DNA from: PVC group bacterium
GTDB taxonomy: Bacteria; Verrucomicrobiota; Kiritimatiellia; SS1-B-03-39; UBA6053
Assembly: GCA_003565035.1 (NCBI GenBank)
Contig: PXDP01000120.1
Coordinates: forward strand, 1 to 14,219
DNA: 14,219 nt
Reading direction: 5' to 3'
Part shown: piece after piece, positions 1 to 7,440 of the stretch
Position numbering within the stretch: the first letter of the stretch is position 1
How the letters are laid out: the number at the start of each line of letters is the position of its first letter
The notes under the pieces: model-generated
Seen by the model: only the letters and a program-made list of their open reading frames with translations
Databases searched by the model: none
Told to the model about the DNA's origin: nothing
Made by a program: the position numbers and the translations under genes

Positions 1-2084
1 CCAATGCGCAGAGCACCGTCATAGAAGAAGTTTCTCCAGCCGATGCGCCGGTCCACCCCCAGGCGTTCGGCCAGGTCCGCCATTTCCTGCCGCACCGCCT
101 CATAGCGGCTCACATCGGGAGGCTCGATGCCGTCCCGCATCTGGATGAACAACTGCGAGGCCTTGACGAATACGGCACCGAGCTTCAGGAACTCGACCCG
201 CCCGCGCACATCGTCGTTTTCCGCCGCCGCCAGGCCGCGGCCGAGTATCTCTTGGGCCTTTTCGACGAATCCATGTTGAAACATGCCTTCGTCGTGCGTG
301 CTGTAGATCCAGTTCCGACGCCGCCCGAAGTCCGTGTACCGCGCGGCGTGGCCGGTGAAGAGCTGATGGTATTCGGCCACCGCTGCAGCCGCGTCGCCGT
401 AGTATCCGCCCCAGATGAAATCCTGAATGAGTTCATGCACATCGCGCTCCGGATCCCACATCAGCTTGGCAATGACCCATTGGTTGAGGTTCATCCGACC
501 GTAATCAGAGCCGGGGGTCTGCACATAGGCCATTTCCACACCGTGACCGGCCAGATAGCGCAGGTTTTCCCCGAGCACCCGCAGCACCGGCATGGGCGCA
601 TAGCTGTTCACGTACTGGGTCGGATACACCCAGATGTCCAGCCGCGGGGCGATCTCGCGCCAGCGCGCCAGCAGGTCGCGTTCGGACATCGTGGTCCAAC
701 TGCCGCCCGGGGCATTGGGATCGGGCCTGACGGCCGCCGGATCGCCGAATTTATCGTCATAATAGGAGTGGTACGGCCAGTCAAAACTGCTGCCGCGGTC
801 GAGGCAAAACCACACGGCCACATTGTCGTGCAGTTTCATGTCCACCGCCGGGGGCTGGCGCGACTGCCAGTAGGCCAGGGTGCTAACGGTGCCGTCGGGC
901 ACTTCTTTGGCCACCTCTTCGGCCACCCGGTTGACGAAGGTCAGCAGCAGGCCACTGTAACTGCCGGTTTCGCGTTCGATTGCTTTGCAGCCCTCGCACT
1001 CGCAGTTGCCCAGCCAGTCCATGGGCGCGACCCCGATCAGACGGTGGGTGGGCGGCGCCGCCCGCAGAAGTGGTATGGCGGTGCGCGCGGCCACCTTGGC
1101 GACATCGGGATTGGACAGACAGAGCTGCGCCCGTTCCCATCGGCGCTCACCATTGATCAGCGAGTAGAACTCCGGATTGCTTTCGAAGTACTCGTTGGGC
1201 GGCACGAGTTTGTGAAAGGTGTGAGCGACAAAGCCCCCCACATAATCTTGCTGATAGCCGTGAAGCCTGTCATATCCTCCGCTGTGGCGGTTGCGCAGCC
1301 CCCAGGGATTGTAGGTGTACATCCACCAGGCGCGCCGCACCGGAAGGCCCGGTTTCACCGCCCGGGGCACAATCTGCGCATCCAGCGTGCCCGCGCGGGG
1401 CACCCGCGTGACACCGTCCCCGCCCCAGCGTTCCGCCGCGAGATGGTCCCTGCTCCGGCCCCAGTTGCCCAGGGACGCGCCGGGCGCATACCAGCGCACG
1501 CCGAGGTCCTCCTCCAGCAGCGCCATCGCCGCGTTGAACGGTCCGCCCTCCCCCAACAGCAGTACCCGCTGCCCTTCAATGACAATCGCGTAACCATACT
1601 CGCCCACCGAAGCCGACTTCTCCCGCGCGGCCTCCGTCACCCGCGTGGTGTCGCCCACGCTCAGCTCGCGCCCGCTGGGCGGCTCGCTGTCCGCCACGAT
1701 GGCAAAGTCCGCCCCGGTGATTTCGCCCAGCCAGAACTGCAGCTCATCCGCCGAACGCCGCTCCAGCGCCGTCGCGTTCTCCGGCAGCACAATCACATAA
1801 TCCGTCTTGCCTTCGGCCGCCAGCGGCAGCGTCACCGCTTCGCCCTGTGGCTGCAGGCTGTTGCGCCACTCCGTCCAGGCCTCCGGGGGATTGTCCAGAT
1901 AGCGCTGCGCCCAGCCGGGCCGCCCGCCCTCAGCGAATGCCGTTGCGAACACCGCCGCGGAGGCCAGCCAGAACCCCAGGGCCAGGCGCGCGCCCGCCCG
2001 GCCCAGTCTCCGTCCGGAGCCCCCACTCCACTCATGACGTTTCTTCTGTTTCGATTGTTCCTCTTGTTCAACGGGTCTGTTCAT
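1..2084 (-). CDS. Secreted DUF4838-family (glycoside-hydrolase-like) protein, C-terminus beyond the window
   Basis: An open frame runs from ATG 2084-2082 to the left edge without a stop, giving 694 visible residues; the C-terminus is missing. AGGA lies 7 bases before the ATG. A long basic N-region and a hydrophobic stretch (LALGFWLASAAVFATAFA, about residues 34-51) look like a signal peptide, so the protein is probably exported. Residues about 83-140 (VIVLPENATALERRSADELQ) match the alpha-glucuronidase/GH20 N-terminal-like fold that precedes DUF4838. The middle has DUF4838 hallmarks: HTFHKLVP (about 286-294), NPEFYSLINGERR, QLCLSNPDV, then CECEGC (about 360-365), and a late block with WDPERDVHELIQDFIWGGYYG. 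Such proteins are found in polysaccharide-utilisation loci and are presumed glycosidases, but the substrate is unknown. It follows the pseudopilin gene by 51 bp and is probably co-transcribed with it. Family assignment is fairly sure; activity is inferred. Confidence 0.85.
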   Translation of the reverse strand, partial: MNRPVEQEEQSKQKKRHEWSGGSGRRLGRAGARLALGFWLASAAVFATAFAEGGRPGWAQRYLDNPPEAWTEWRNSLQPQGEAVTLPLAAEGKTDYVIVLPENATALERRSADELQFWLGEITGADFAIVADSEPPSGRELSVGDTTRVTEAAREKSASVGEYGYAIVIEGQRVLLLGEGGPFNAAMALLEEDLGVRWYAPGASLGNWGRSRDHLAAERWGGDGVTRVPRAGTLDAQIVPRAVKPGLPVRRAWWMYTYNPWGLRNRHSGGYDRLHGYQQDYVGGFVAHTFHKLVPPNEYFESNPEFYSLINGERRWERAQLCLSNPDVAKVAARTAIPLLRAAPPTHRLIGVAPMDWLGNCECEGCKAIERETGSYSGLLLTFVNRVAEEVAKEVPDGTVSTLAYWQSRQPPAVDMKLHDNVAVWFCLDRGSSFDWPYHSYYDDKFGDPAAVRPDPNAPGGSWTTMSERDLLARWREIAPRLDIWVYPTQYVNSYAPMPVLRVLGENLRYLAGHGVEMAYVQTPGSDYGRMNLNQWVIAKLMWDPERDVHELIQDFIWGGYYGDAAAAVAEYHQLFTGHAARYTDFGRRRNWIYSTHDEGMFQHGFVEKAQEILGRGLAAAENDDVRGRVEFLKLGAVFVKASQLFIQMRDGIEPPDVSRYEAVRQEMADLAERLGVDRRIGWRNFFYDGALRI

Positions 2085-2135
2085 GGATAGTTCCTATTTC
2101 ATGTTTGGTTGTTCAGGTTTGAATGCGAAAACGGC

Positions 2136-2987
2136 TCAGCGTAAGCGCCAGCGGGAATCCAGCGTGTCCAGCGCCTGGATTTCCGCAATGCTGTAGGCCC
2201 GGGCGCTGCCATCGGCGTGCAGCACATGCGTGGATCCGCCCCCCCCCTGGGGGACATTCCACGGCGCGTTGCCGGGCAGCATGTCCGCAAAAGTCTCCCC
2301 CTGACTGCTCCCGCCGGACCGCCCGTGAACGAAGCGCACCGCGCCCACCGCCTGAAATCCGGAATTCAGGCCCAGATTGACCCAGGCCATCTGGCGGCTT
2401 TCCGTAAGCAGAATTCCATTGCCCGGAATCTGGTAGATCCGCTTGGGGCGCAGATGCGGATCGCCCGGCGGCCAGTGCCCCATCCCGTACGTCTCGCGAT
2501 ACGGACTGCCCACAGTAAGATTATAGCCATAGCTGAAGGAGCCCTCCTCCCCCGCAGCGGCTCCCGGAAACTGGGAATCACCCGTCGGACCCCGCCGGAA
2601 GGGAAGGGTGTCGGAGGGGCACTTGAAAAACCGTGAAAACACCGACCAGTCCCCCCCGTCCAAATAGGGCCAGATCTGGGCCATCCACGAGTAGTCGGGA
2701 AAACGCCAGGGACCGGAGGCTCGGCTGTGTTCCGTGGGCATCCGCCCCTCGTTGTCGTTGGCATACATCAGCACCGCCGCGCCGATCTGCCGCTGTTTGT
2801 TCAAACAAGCCACCGCCCGTCCCCTCTCCCCTGTCCGCCCAACGGCCGGCATCAGCAAACTGGCCAGCAGACCCAGAATGGCGATCACCACCAGCAGCTC
2901 GATCAGCGTGAATGCGGCGCGGCCACCGGAAACACGCCGCCCGCGCGTTGCCGGCCGCTCCGGCATTGATTCAGATTCAGCATTCAT
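2136..2987 (-). CDS. Pseudopilin-like secreted protein with prepilin N-terminal methylation motif
   Basis: The protein has 283 residues. After a 25-residue basic leader comes FTLIELLVVIAILGL (from F26), the class III prepilin signal, with the conserved Glu at mature position 5 (E30). The residue before the cleavage site is Ala instead of the usual Gly. The segment after the helix reads CLNKQRQIGAAVLMYANDN, followed by FKCPSD and, near the C-terminus, HVLHADGSARAYS. This is the 'H...DG' layout of the very abundant type II secretion-like pseudopilins of Verrucomicrobia, Lentisphaerae and Planctomycetes. AAGGG lies 8 bases before the start. These proteins often sit beside carbohydrate-active enzymes, as here, where a DUF4838 gene follows after 51 bp. 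The role may be cell-surface attachment or part of a pseudopilus-like secretion structure, but no function is proven for this subgroup. Confidence 0.9.
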   Translation of the reverse strand: MNAESESMPERPATRGRRVSGGRAAFTLIELLVVIAILGLLASLLMPAVGRTGERGRAVACLNKQRQIGAAVLMYANDNEGRMPTEHSRASGPWRFPDYSWMAQIWPYLDGGDWSVFSRFFKCPSDTLPFRRGPTGDSQFPGAAAGEEGSFSYGYNLTVGSPYRETYGMGHWPPGDPHLRPKRIYQIPGNGILLTESRQMAWVNLGLNSGFQAVGAVRFVHGRSGGSSQGETFADMLPGNAPWNVPQGGGGSTHVLHADGSARAYSIAEIQALDTLDSRWRLR

Positions 2988-3060
2988 GTGTATAGCCCTT
3001 GGAAATAAAATTTTTTATTGCTTTTCAGAGAAAAGACAAACCAGCAGAAAAGAACGCCTC

Positions 3061-3089
3061 CCGGGTCCAATCCCCGAGGATGGACCCGG
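3061..3089 (-). terminator. Hairpin terminator after the PEP-CTERM gene
   Basis: CCGGGTCCA (3061-3069) and TGGACCCGG (3081-3089) form a perfect 9-bp stem with an 11-base loop, starting 15 bp after the stop codon of the PEP-CTERM gene. Reading the minus strand, a T-rich stretch (GTTCTTTTC) follows about 6 bases after the stem, so the tract is displaced but present. It probably separates the PEP-CTERM transcript from the pseudopilin/DUF4838 pair, at least partly. Confidence 0.6.
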
Positions 3090-3103
3090 AAAACTCCCAG
3101 GAT

Positions 3104-3949
3104 TCACTTTTTGCAGCGGCGGGTGAACAGCAGTGCCAAGGCGGAAAGCCCCATCAGCATCAGCGTCCCCGGCTCGGGGATCACGGTGATGTTATCAAAT
3201 TGCACCGTCCGGGCGTCCGAGTCAGAGCCAAAGCCGGCGCCGAGGCCGACACTCCCCTGGGTGTAAGTGCTGTCTGTCGCGGTCAGGGTGTGCCGCAGGG
3301 TGCCGCTGGTATCGGTTCCCTCGTAGAGCCGCCCCGTCAGGTTGCTTCCGTCCATCTTCAACTCAAAGGTATACCAGGTATCCAAGTCCAAACGGTCCGC
3401 TCCGCCCGGCATGAAAGAGTCCAGAGGAGCACTTGCCAGGATACCCGCGAAATCACTCGACCGAATGTCATGTCCAGGGTCCTTGGCCAGCGCGAACACG
3501 CTACCAAAACCGGACAGGGCAAGCGCATAGCCCCCGACAGAACCTGAGGTAGATTCAGAAATTTCGTTGTCCCATCGGCCGAACAGCACGGGCGTATTCA
3601 AAGTACTGACCGACATCCTGAAGGTGGTGCTCACGGTGTAATCGTCCCAGTTGCCGCCCACACTGTCCGCCAGCGCGAATCCGCGGAAGCGGGTGTTAAA
3701 AGATCCTGCGACCGGGCGTATGCTGAGGGTGTTATCGACCAGCCCGCCCGAGCCGCTTTGATCGGTGTGGGCAACCGCCGACCAGTCCGCAGGCAGCGTC
3801 CCATACCCGGTGTTGCCGGTGAAATCGTTTTCGTAAAGTGGAGAGGCCGATGCGAGGCCGGCCGCAAGCGTGAAGAAGCCGGCGAGACCGAGGGAGAGCA
3901 TCCCGGCGGTGAGGCGAAAAGCGCCTTGGGTGAGGTTCTGTGTATTCAT
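3104..3949 (-). CDS. PEP-CTERM sorting-domain protein, lectin-like beta-sandwich
   Basis: The protein has 281 residues with a Sec signal peptide ending in LASA-SP (cleavage after about residue 35). The C-terminus carries the full PEP-CTERM signal: IPEPG (residues 257-261), a hydrophobic helix (LMLMGLSALALLF) and the basic end TRRCKK. PEP-CTERM proteins are processed by exosortase, usually in organisms making extracellular polysaccharide. The body starts LYENDFTGN and ends VQFDNITV, with WYTFELKMDGSNLTGRLYEG between. This pattern is typical of concanavalin-like (LamG / DUF1080-like) jelly-roll domains that bind glycans or act on them, but no catalytic residues are assigned. AAGGA lies about 9 bases before the ATG. 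It is the first gene of the leftward saccharide locus, with its own downstream hairpin. Confidence 0.9.
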   Translation of the reverse strand: MNTQNLTQGAFRLTAGMLSLGLAGFFTLAAGLASASPLYENDFTGNTGYGTLPADWSAVAHTDQSGSGGLVDNTLSIRPVAGSFNTRFRGFALADSVGGNWDDYTVSTTFRMSVSTLNTPVLFGRWDNEISESTSGSVGGYALALSGFGSVFALAKDPGHDIRSSDFAGILASAPLDSFMPGGADRLDLDTWYTFELKMDGSNLTGRLYEGTDTSGTLRHTLTATDSTYTQGSVGLGAGFGSDSDARTVQFDNITVIPEPGTLMLMGLSALALLFTRRCKK

Positions 3950-4052
3950 TGTTGTTTTTCCTTAGTATGTGTTTGAGGTTACGGTTCTCGAACTTAATCC
4001 CACAGGAGGAAAGGCCTGGTATCAAGTTGTCATGATCTTACCACGAACACCG

Positions 4053-4117
4053 CGCTCCGGGCAATGTGTTTTTTTTTAAACACGTTGACTGTTGCTTGAC
4101 CTTTTCTTCCGCAGGTG
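4053..4117 (+). repeat. 65-bp direct repeat, copy 1 (upstream of the PEP-CTERM gene)
   Basis: Aligned without gaps to 5302-5366, this block differs at 8 of 65 positions (about 88% identical). It contains a perfect interrupted palindrome, GTGTTT (4066-4071) and AAACAC (4078-4083) separated by six T, followed by TTGACT and TTGACC, which look like -35 hexamers. It lies 104 bp upstream of the leftward PEP-CTERM gene and just beyond the end of the nucleotidyltransferase module. Unlike copy 2, no regulator gene follows it on the plus strand. It may be an operator for the downstream LacI-type protein, or the scar of a duplication. The identity is read directly; the role is inferred. Confidence 0.85.
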
Positions 4118-4205
4118 CAATTACCACGAGAGGCACAGTCGTTGAGCATTCACCCCGATGCTTTGGGTTTACCCGCCGGGTTTGTGCGCCGATGGCGCGG
4201 TGAAG

Positions 4206-4260
4206 ATGCCGGACCCCGGATGAAGACGGGGAGTAGTCGATTACGACTTGTGCGCCTGGG
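4206..4260. repeat. Dispersed hairpin repeat, copy 1
   Basis: Three blocks also occur at 7524-7605 in the same order and orientation. They are ATGCCGGACC-cggaNgaagacgg (4206-4229), TCGATTACGA (4237-4246) and TACGACTTGTGCGC-TGGG (4242-4260). Within it CCCCG (4214-4218) and CGGGG (4227-4231) can pair. The element overlaps the last codons and the TAA stop of the leftward gene that ends at 4241, so it forms that protein's C-terminal tail. It resembles intergenic filler repeats common in PVC-group genomes. Confidence 0.6.
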
Positions 4261-4600
4261 TATGGGCGAAAGGAGGAAGCCCGATGTCCCGCACAAGATT
4301 CCCCGGCACGGTAAAGATTTCGATCTCAGAGCATCCGAGAATCGTGCGGATATTCCTCAGGAAGGTCGGTAGCCCGAAGGCCCGTGATTTTGCCTGATAG
4401 AACGCCAGGCGTTGCAAGGCCCGTTGCGAAGCGAATCCGGATTCCGGCAAAGCCAAATGCAACATCATGGCTTTGTCCAAAAGAGGTTTCACGGCTTCGG
4501 GATCGATTTCCCGCCGCTTGATTTGATACCAGAGCCTGTTCAGGCTTGGTGGATGAAACGCGTATTCATAACACGTTTGCAACTCCTGACGGCCGGTCAT
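4241..4600 (-). CDS. Hypothetical partner of the DUF6036-like nucleotidyltransferase
   Basis: The protein has 119 residues when started at ATG 4600-4598, which overlaps the TGA of the preceding gene as ATGA and has GGAAGG about 5 bases upstream. An in-frame ATG at 4618 is less likely. It is a soluble, probably helical protein without signal peptide or membrane segment. I do not recognise a named family; visible blocks are YEYAFHPPSLNRLWYQ, LLDKAMMLHLALPESGF and QRLAFYQAKSRAFGLPTFLR. There is no HEPN RxxxxH motif, so it does not look like a classical HEPN toxin of an MNT-HEPN pair. The last residues (AHTQAHKS) and the TAA stop lie inside a dispersed repeat, so the original C-terminus may have been replaced. 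Tight coupling suggests that it works with the nucleotidyltransferase. Confidence 0.7.
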   Translation of the reverse strand: MTGRQELQTCYEYAFHPPSLNRLWYQIKRREIDPEAVKPLLDKAMMLHLALPESGFASQRALQRLAFYQAKSRAFGLPTFLRNIRTILGCSEIEIFTVPGNLVRDIGLPPFAHTQAHKS

Positions 4601-5148
4601 CCGTCCTTCCCTTTCCACACCCGGACATCCTCGCGGAAGTTTCCAAGATTTTCACGGACAATGACATCAGCATTGAAAGGGGGAGGCAGTCTATCGACGG
4701 CCTCGGCGACATCCTCAAATGAAATCCGGGACTGCGAGAGCAAGTATTGAATATCCCCCTGATCGATTTCATCATAGCGGATCAGTTTGCTGGCAATGAG
4801 ATCCGCCGGCGAACCGCATTTCACCGTAAGTTGTGTCCCCTGCCAAAGGAGCATACTTTTCTCCGGTGTTGGAACCGGCAGGCACAACCGCAAGGGCTGT
4901 ATCCATTTAATATGGTTGATCGCCGCATCACCAGGCGGGTTGACCGGAATCCCCGCCTGAGAAGCCGCGCGGACAAGATCCGCATAATTTGCGTTTGAAT
5001 AGGAGCCCGCAACGTCGATGTCCAGACTTGTCCGGTCGGGTTCGTCAAGAAGAATGCACACCGCACTGCCATAAATGTAAAGCATCGCGGGCTGGCCCAG
5101 TGAGGAGTCCAACTTTTCCAGATAATCCAGAAGCTGTTGTTTATCCAT
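4597..5148 (-). CDS. DUF6036-like nucleotidyltransferase
   Basis: The protein has 183 residues. The N-terminal half shows a minimal nucleotidyltransferase signature: LYIYGSAV with Gly-Ser at 27-28, then a short insert (LLDEPDRTS) and LDIDV with Asp 43 and Asp 45, the expected metal-binding pair. This spacing is typical of DUF6036 and the related AbiEii-like group. The C-terminal part has SPADLIASKLIRYDEIDQGD, the helical 'DL.A.K..R' block seen in these families. The gene is the first of an ATGA-overlapping pair with an unknown 119-residue protein. Base composition is visibly lower in GC than its neighbours (about 53% in 5041-5100 against about 83% in 6481-6540), which suggests acquisition by transfer. 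Such enzymes are often part of toxin-antitoxin or defence modules. That is inferred from family and context; the substrate is unknown. No strong ribosome binding site is visible. Confidence 0.75.
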   Translation of the reverse strand: MDKQQLLDYLEKLDSSLGQPAMLYIYGSAVCILLDEPDRTSLDIDVAGSYSNANYADLVRAASQAGIPVNPPGDAAINHIKWIQPLRLCLPVPTPEKSMLLWQGTQLTVKCGSPADLIASKLIRYDEIDQGDIQYLLSQSRISFEDVAEAVDRLPPPFNADVIVRENLGNFREDVRVWKGKDG

Positions 5149-5301
5149 GCAAATCCATTACGACAACCAGGTGCATCCGCAAGCTTTATGAAAAAAATCA
5201 TGCGACAGGTTTTGCTGTAGAACTCCGATAACAGGATCCCCGGACAAAAGCGGTGAAAACCCGAAGATCGGCGGGGCGGCCATATTCAAACCCGCAGCCC
5301 T

Positions 5302-5366
5302 CGCTCCGGGCAATGCGTTTGTTTTTAAACACGTTGACTCATTCTTGACCTTTTCTTCGGAAGGCG
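5302..5366 (+). promoter_or_regulatory. 65-bp direct repeat, copy 2: regulatory region of the tandem LacI gene
   Basis: This copy ends 13 bases before the ATG of the regulator. It matches 4053-4117 at 57 of 65 positions. Its palindrome is slightly eroded (GCGTTT at 5315-5320, AAACAC at 5327-5332). TTGACT (5334-5339) and TTGACC (5345-5350) resemble -35 hexamers, but a convincing -10 is not seen (17 bases after the second lies TAGTCA). GAAGG at 5360-5364 is a possible but distant ribosome binding site. Position suggests a promoter/operator, plausibly autoregulated. Confidence 0.6.
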
Positions 5367-5379
5367 GTAGTCAATCACT

Positions 5380-7440
5380 ATGAAACCCTCTTCCCCCGCG
5401 ACCGTGCGCTCGATGGCGGCGGCACTGCACCTGTCTCCCTCGGCGGTATCGCTGGCGCTGCGGAATTCGCCGAAAATCTCCGCCGCCACCCGGGAGCGGG
5501 TGATGGAGGAAGCCCTGCGCCAGGGCTACGACGGCCATCCGCTGATCGCCTCCTGGATGCGGAGGGTGCGTGGCAGCAGGGAGACATCGGGTCTGCCGGT
5601 GGTGGCCTATGTGACCGGCTACGAGCAGGAGCACCACGACCGCATCGCCCACCTGCGGCTGCTGTTCCGCGGCGTGCGGGAACGGGCGGAGGAACTCGGC
5701 CTCCCTCTCCTGCGCTTTCACGGGGCGGGCCGATCCATGTCCTGGGAGGAACTGAACCGTCAACTGGAAGCCGGGGGAGTCTCAGGCGTGCTGCTGGCGC
5801 CCTTCGAGGAGCATGCGCCGATGGAACTCCCCTGGGACCGCTACAGTCTGGTGGCCATCGGCCGCTCCGCCGATCGGCCGCCGATGCACACCGTGCTGGA
5901 CCAGGGCATGGAGGCGGCGCTGGTCCTGCTGGAGCATTTACGGGAGGAAGGGCTCTCCCGCATCGGCTTTGTGAATGACACCGAGCACACGGAGCGTTTT
6001 TCCCACAGCGGCATGGCCGCTTTTCTCTGCTGGCAACAACGGCTGCCGAAGGCCGGACGGGTGCCGGTGCTCTGGGCGCACCCGAACGTAGCCTCCGAAC
6101 AGTCCCGGCTCCGCGCCTGGGCGGAAAAACACTGCCTGGAGGCGGTGATCAGCCACCGGAACCTGGTGGAGTTTCCCAGCGCGCATCCGGTGGAGTGCCT
6201 GCGCTTCGGCCTGAGCCTGGGGCAATTCAACTTCAGAGAGCGCCGGGGCACGCTGTCGCCGGATTTCGAAATGGGCCGCGCGGCCCTGGAGACGCTGGCC
6301 GGACAGATCCACCGCCACGAAACCGGGCTGCCCGGCGATCCGGTGGAGGTGGGGATTCCGGTGCGGACGGTGCTCTCGCCCGGCCCGCCGGAACGCTATC
6401 TGCCGGAGGAGACCCCAAGACAGCGGACCCCGCAGAAGAGTCCGGTGACCCTGCGGGAGATCGCGGCGGAGATGAAGATTTCCCCCGCCACGGTGTCGCT
6501 GGCCCTGCGCGACGACCCCCGGGTCGCCGCCCGGACCCGCGACCGGGTGCGGGCGTGCGCCCGGCGGCTGGGACACGCGCACAATCCGCTGCTGGATGCC
6601 TGGGCGCTGCGCTATCACGAAACCCACCGCCACCGGGGCCTGCGCATTGCCCATGTCCACGGCGTCGGCGAGGCCAAAGCGTCCCGGCACCCCCGGTTTG
6701 CGGAATTGGAAAACGAGATCACCCACCGCGCGGAGGCGCTGATGGCCACGGTGGAGCGCTTCCCGATTCAGGAGGGGCGCGGACCGGGAGCGGGGCGGGT
6801 GCTGGACATCATCCGGGCCCGGGGGATCGACGCGGTGATCTGGGGTCCTTTTCCGCCGGGCACCGAGCCGCCGCCGGAGGAGGCCTGCCGGGATCTGGTG
6901 ATGGTCGGCATCGGCGAGAGTTCCGCCACGGCCCCGCTCGACCGGGTGGTGCTCAGCCGCTATCTCAGTCTGCGCAACCTCCTGCGGGAACTGGCCAAAC
7001 GCGGGTTCCGCCGTCCGGGCCTCGCGGGCTTCGGTCCGGGAGAGCAACCCGACGTGCTGGGATGGGTGCCTGCGTTTCTGCAGGAACAGGAACCCCGTTC
7101 CCCCCGAAACCGGGTGCCCTGGCTGCCGCTCCGGGCCCCGGACGCGGCGGCGGCCAAAACCTGGGTTGGCCGCCACCGTCCCGATGTGCTCCTCACGCCC
7201 TGGCCCAGGCTCGCCCGCGCCCTCGCACCCCTGGAATGCGTCCTGATCGAAGACAGTCTCCTCGATCCCCCCGCCCCGCCGCCGGCCCTCCGCTATCCCG
7301 CCGCCCCACTTGGCGCCGCCGCCGTGAACCTGCTCATCTCCCGCCGGGATCTGAACCTGTCCGGCCTTCCCAGGGACCCCGCCCGCATCCTCCATTCCGC
7401 GCATTGCGTGTGGGAAAAGGGAGGGAATAGATTGCCGTAA
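5380..7440 (+). CDS. Tandem-fused double LacI-family transcriptional regulator
   Basis: A continuous 686-residue frame contains two LacI-type proteins. Half 1 (about 1-345) has a helix-turn-helix region at about 7-62 with HLSPSAVSLALRNSPKIS, then a periplasmic-binding-protein-like effector domain ending in GRAALETLAGQIHRHETGLP. Half 2 starts its helix-turn-helix at about 356 (TLREIAAEMKISPATVSLAL), followed by a second effector domain ending in AAAVNLLISRRDLNLSGLP, the same type of C-terminal block. Usual LacI proteins are about 330-370 residues and dimerise, so this may be a single-chain dimer or recognise two unlike half-sites. No in-frame start exists upstream (TAG at 5368). The last codon and stop run into a CGTAAT hexamer array. 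It probably regulates the leftward saccharide genes, because its upstream 65-bp block is repeated near them; ligand unknown. Confidence 0.9.
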   Translation: MKPSSPATVRSMAAALHLSPSAVSLALRNSPKISAATRERVMEEALRQGYDGHPLIASWMRRVRGSRETSGLPVVAYVTGYEQEHHDRIAHLRLLFRGVRERAEELGLPLLRFHGAGRSMSWEELNRQLEAGGVSGVLLAPFEEHAPMELPWDRYSLVAIGRSADRPPMHTVLDQGMEAALVLLEHLREEGLSRIGFVNDTEHTERFSHSGMAAFLCWQQRLPKAGRVPVLWAHPNVASEQSRLRAWAEKHCLEAVISHRNLVEFPSAHPVECLRFGLSLGQFNFRERRGTLSPDFEMGRAALETLAGQIHRHETGLPGDPVEVGIPVRTVLSPGPPERYLPEETPRQRTPQKSPVTLREIAAEMKISPATVSLALRDDPRVAARTRDRVRACARRLGHAHNPLLDAWALRYHETHRHRGLRIAHVHGVGEAKASRHPRFAELENEITHRAEALMATVERFPIQEGRGPGAGRVLDIIRARGIDAVIWGPFPPGTEPPPEEACRDLVMVGIGESSATAPLDRVVLSRYLSLRNLLRELAKRGFRRPGLAGFGPGEQPDVLGWVPAFLQEQEPRSPRNRVPWLPLRAPDAAAAKTWVGRHRPDVLLTPWPRLARALAPLECVLIEDSLLDPPAPPPALRYPAAPLGAAAVNLLISRRDLNLSGLPRDPARILHSAHCVWEKGGNRLP

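Noticed and set aside
252..2090. 612-residue open frame on the plus strand
   Set aside because: It is the GC-rich antisense shadow of the DUF4838 gene, His/Pro/Arg/Gly-rich with no family features; the minus frame has clear motifs and a signal peptide.
2910..2915. Ala instead of Gly before the prepilin cleavage site as a sign of a defective pilin
   Set aside because: An Ala before FTLIEL is, to my knowledge, frequent in this PVC pseudopilin group, and the rest of the signal is intact.
4115..4372. 85-residue plus-strand frame starting with GTG directly after repeat copy 1
   Set aside because: It crosses a dispersed repeat and the end of the partner gene, and has no ribosome binding site or family resemblance.
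4241..5148. Classical MNT-HEPN toxin-antitoxin
   Set aside because: The nucleotidyltransferase fits, but the partner lacks the HEPN RxxxxH motif.
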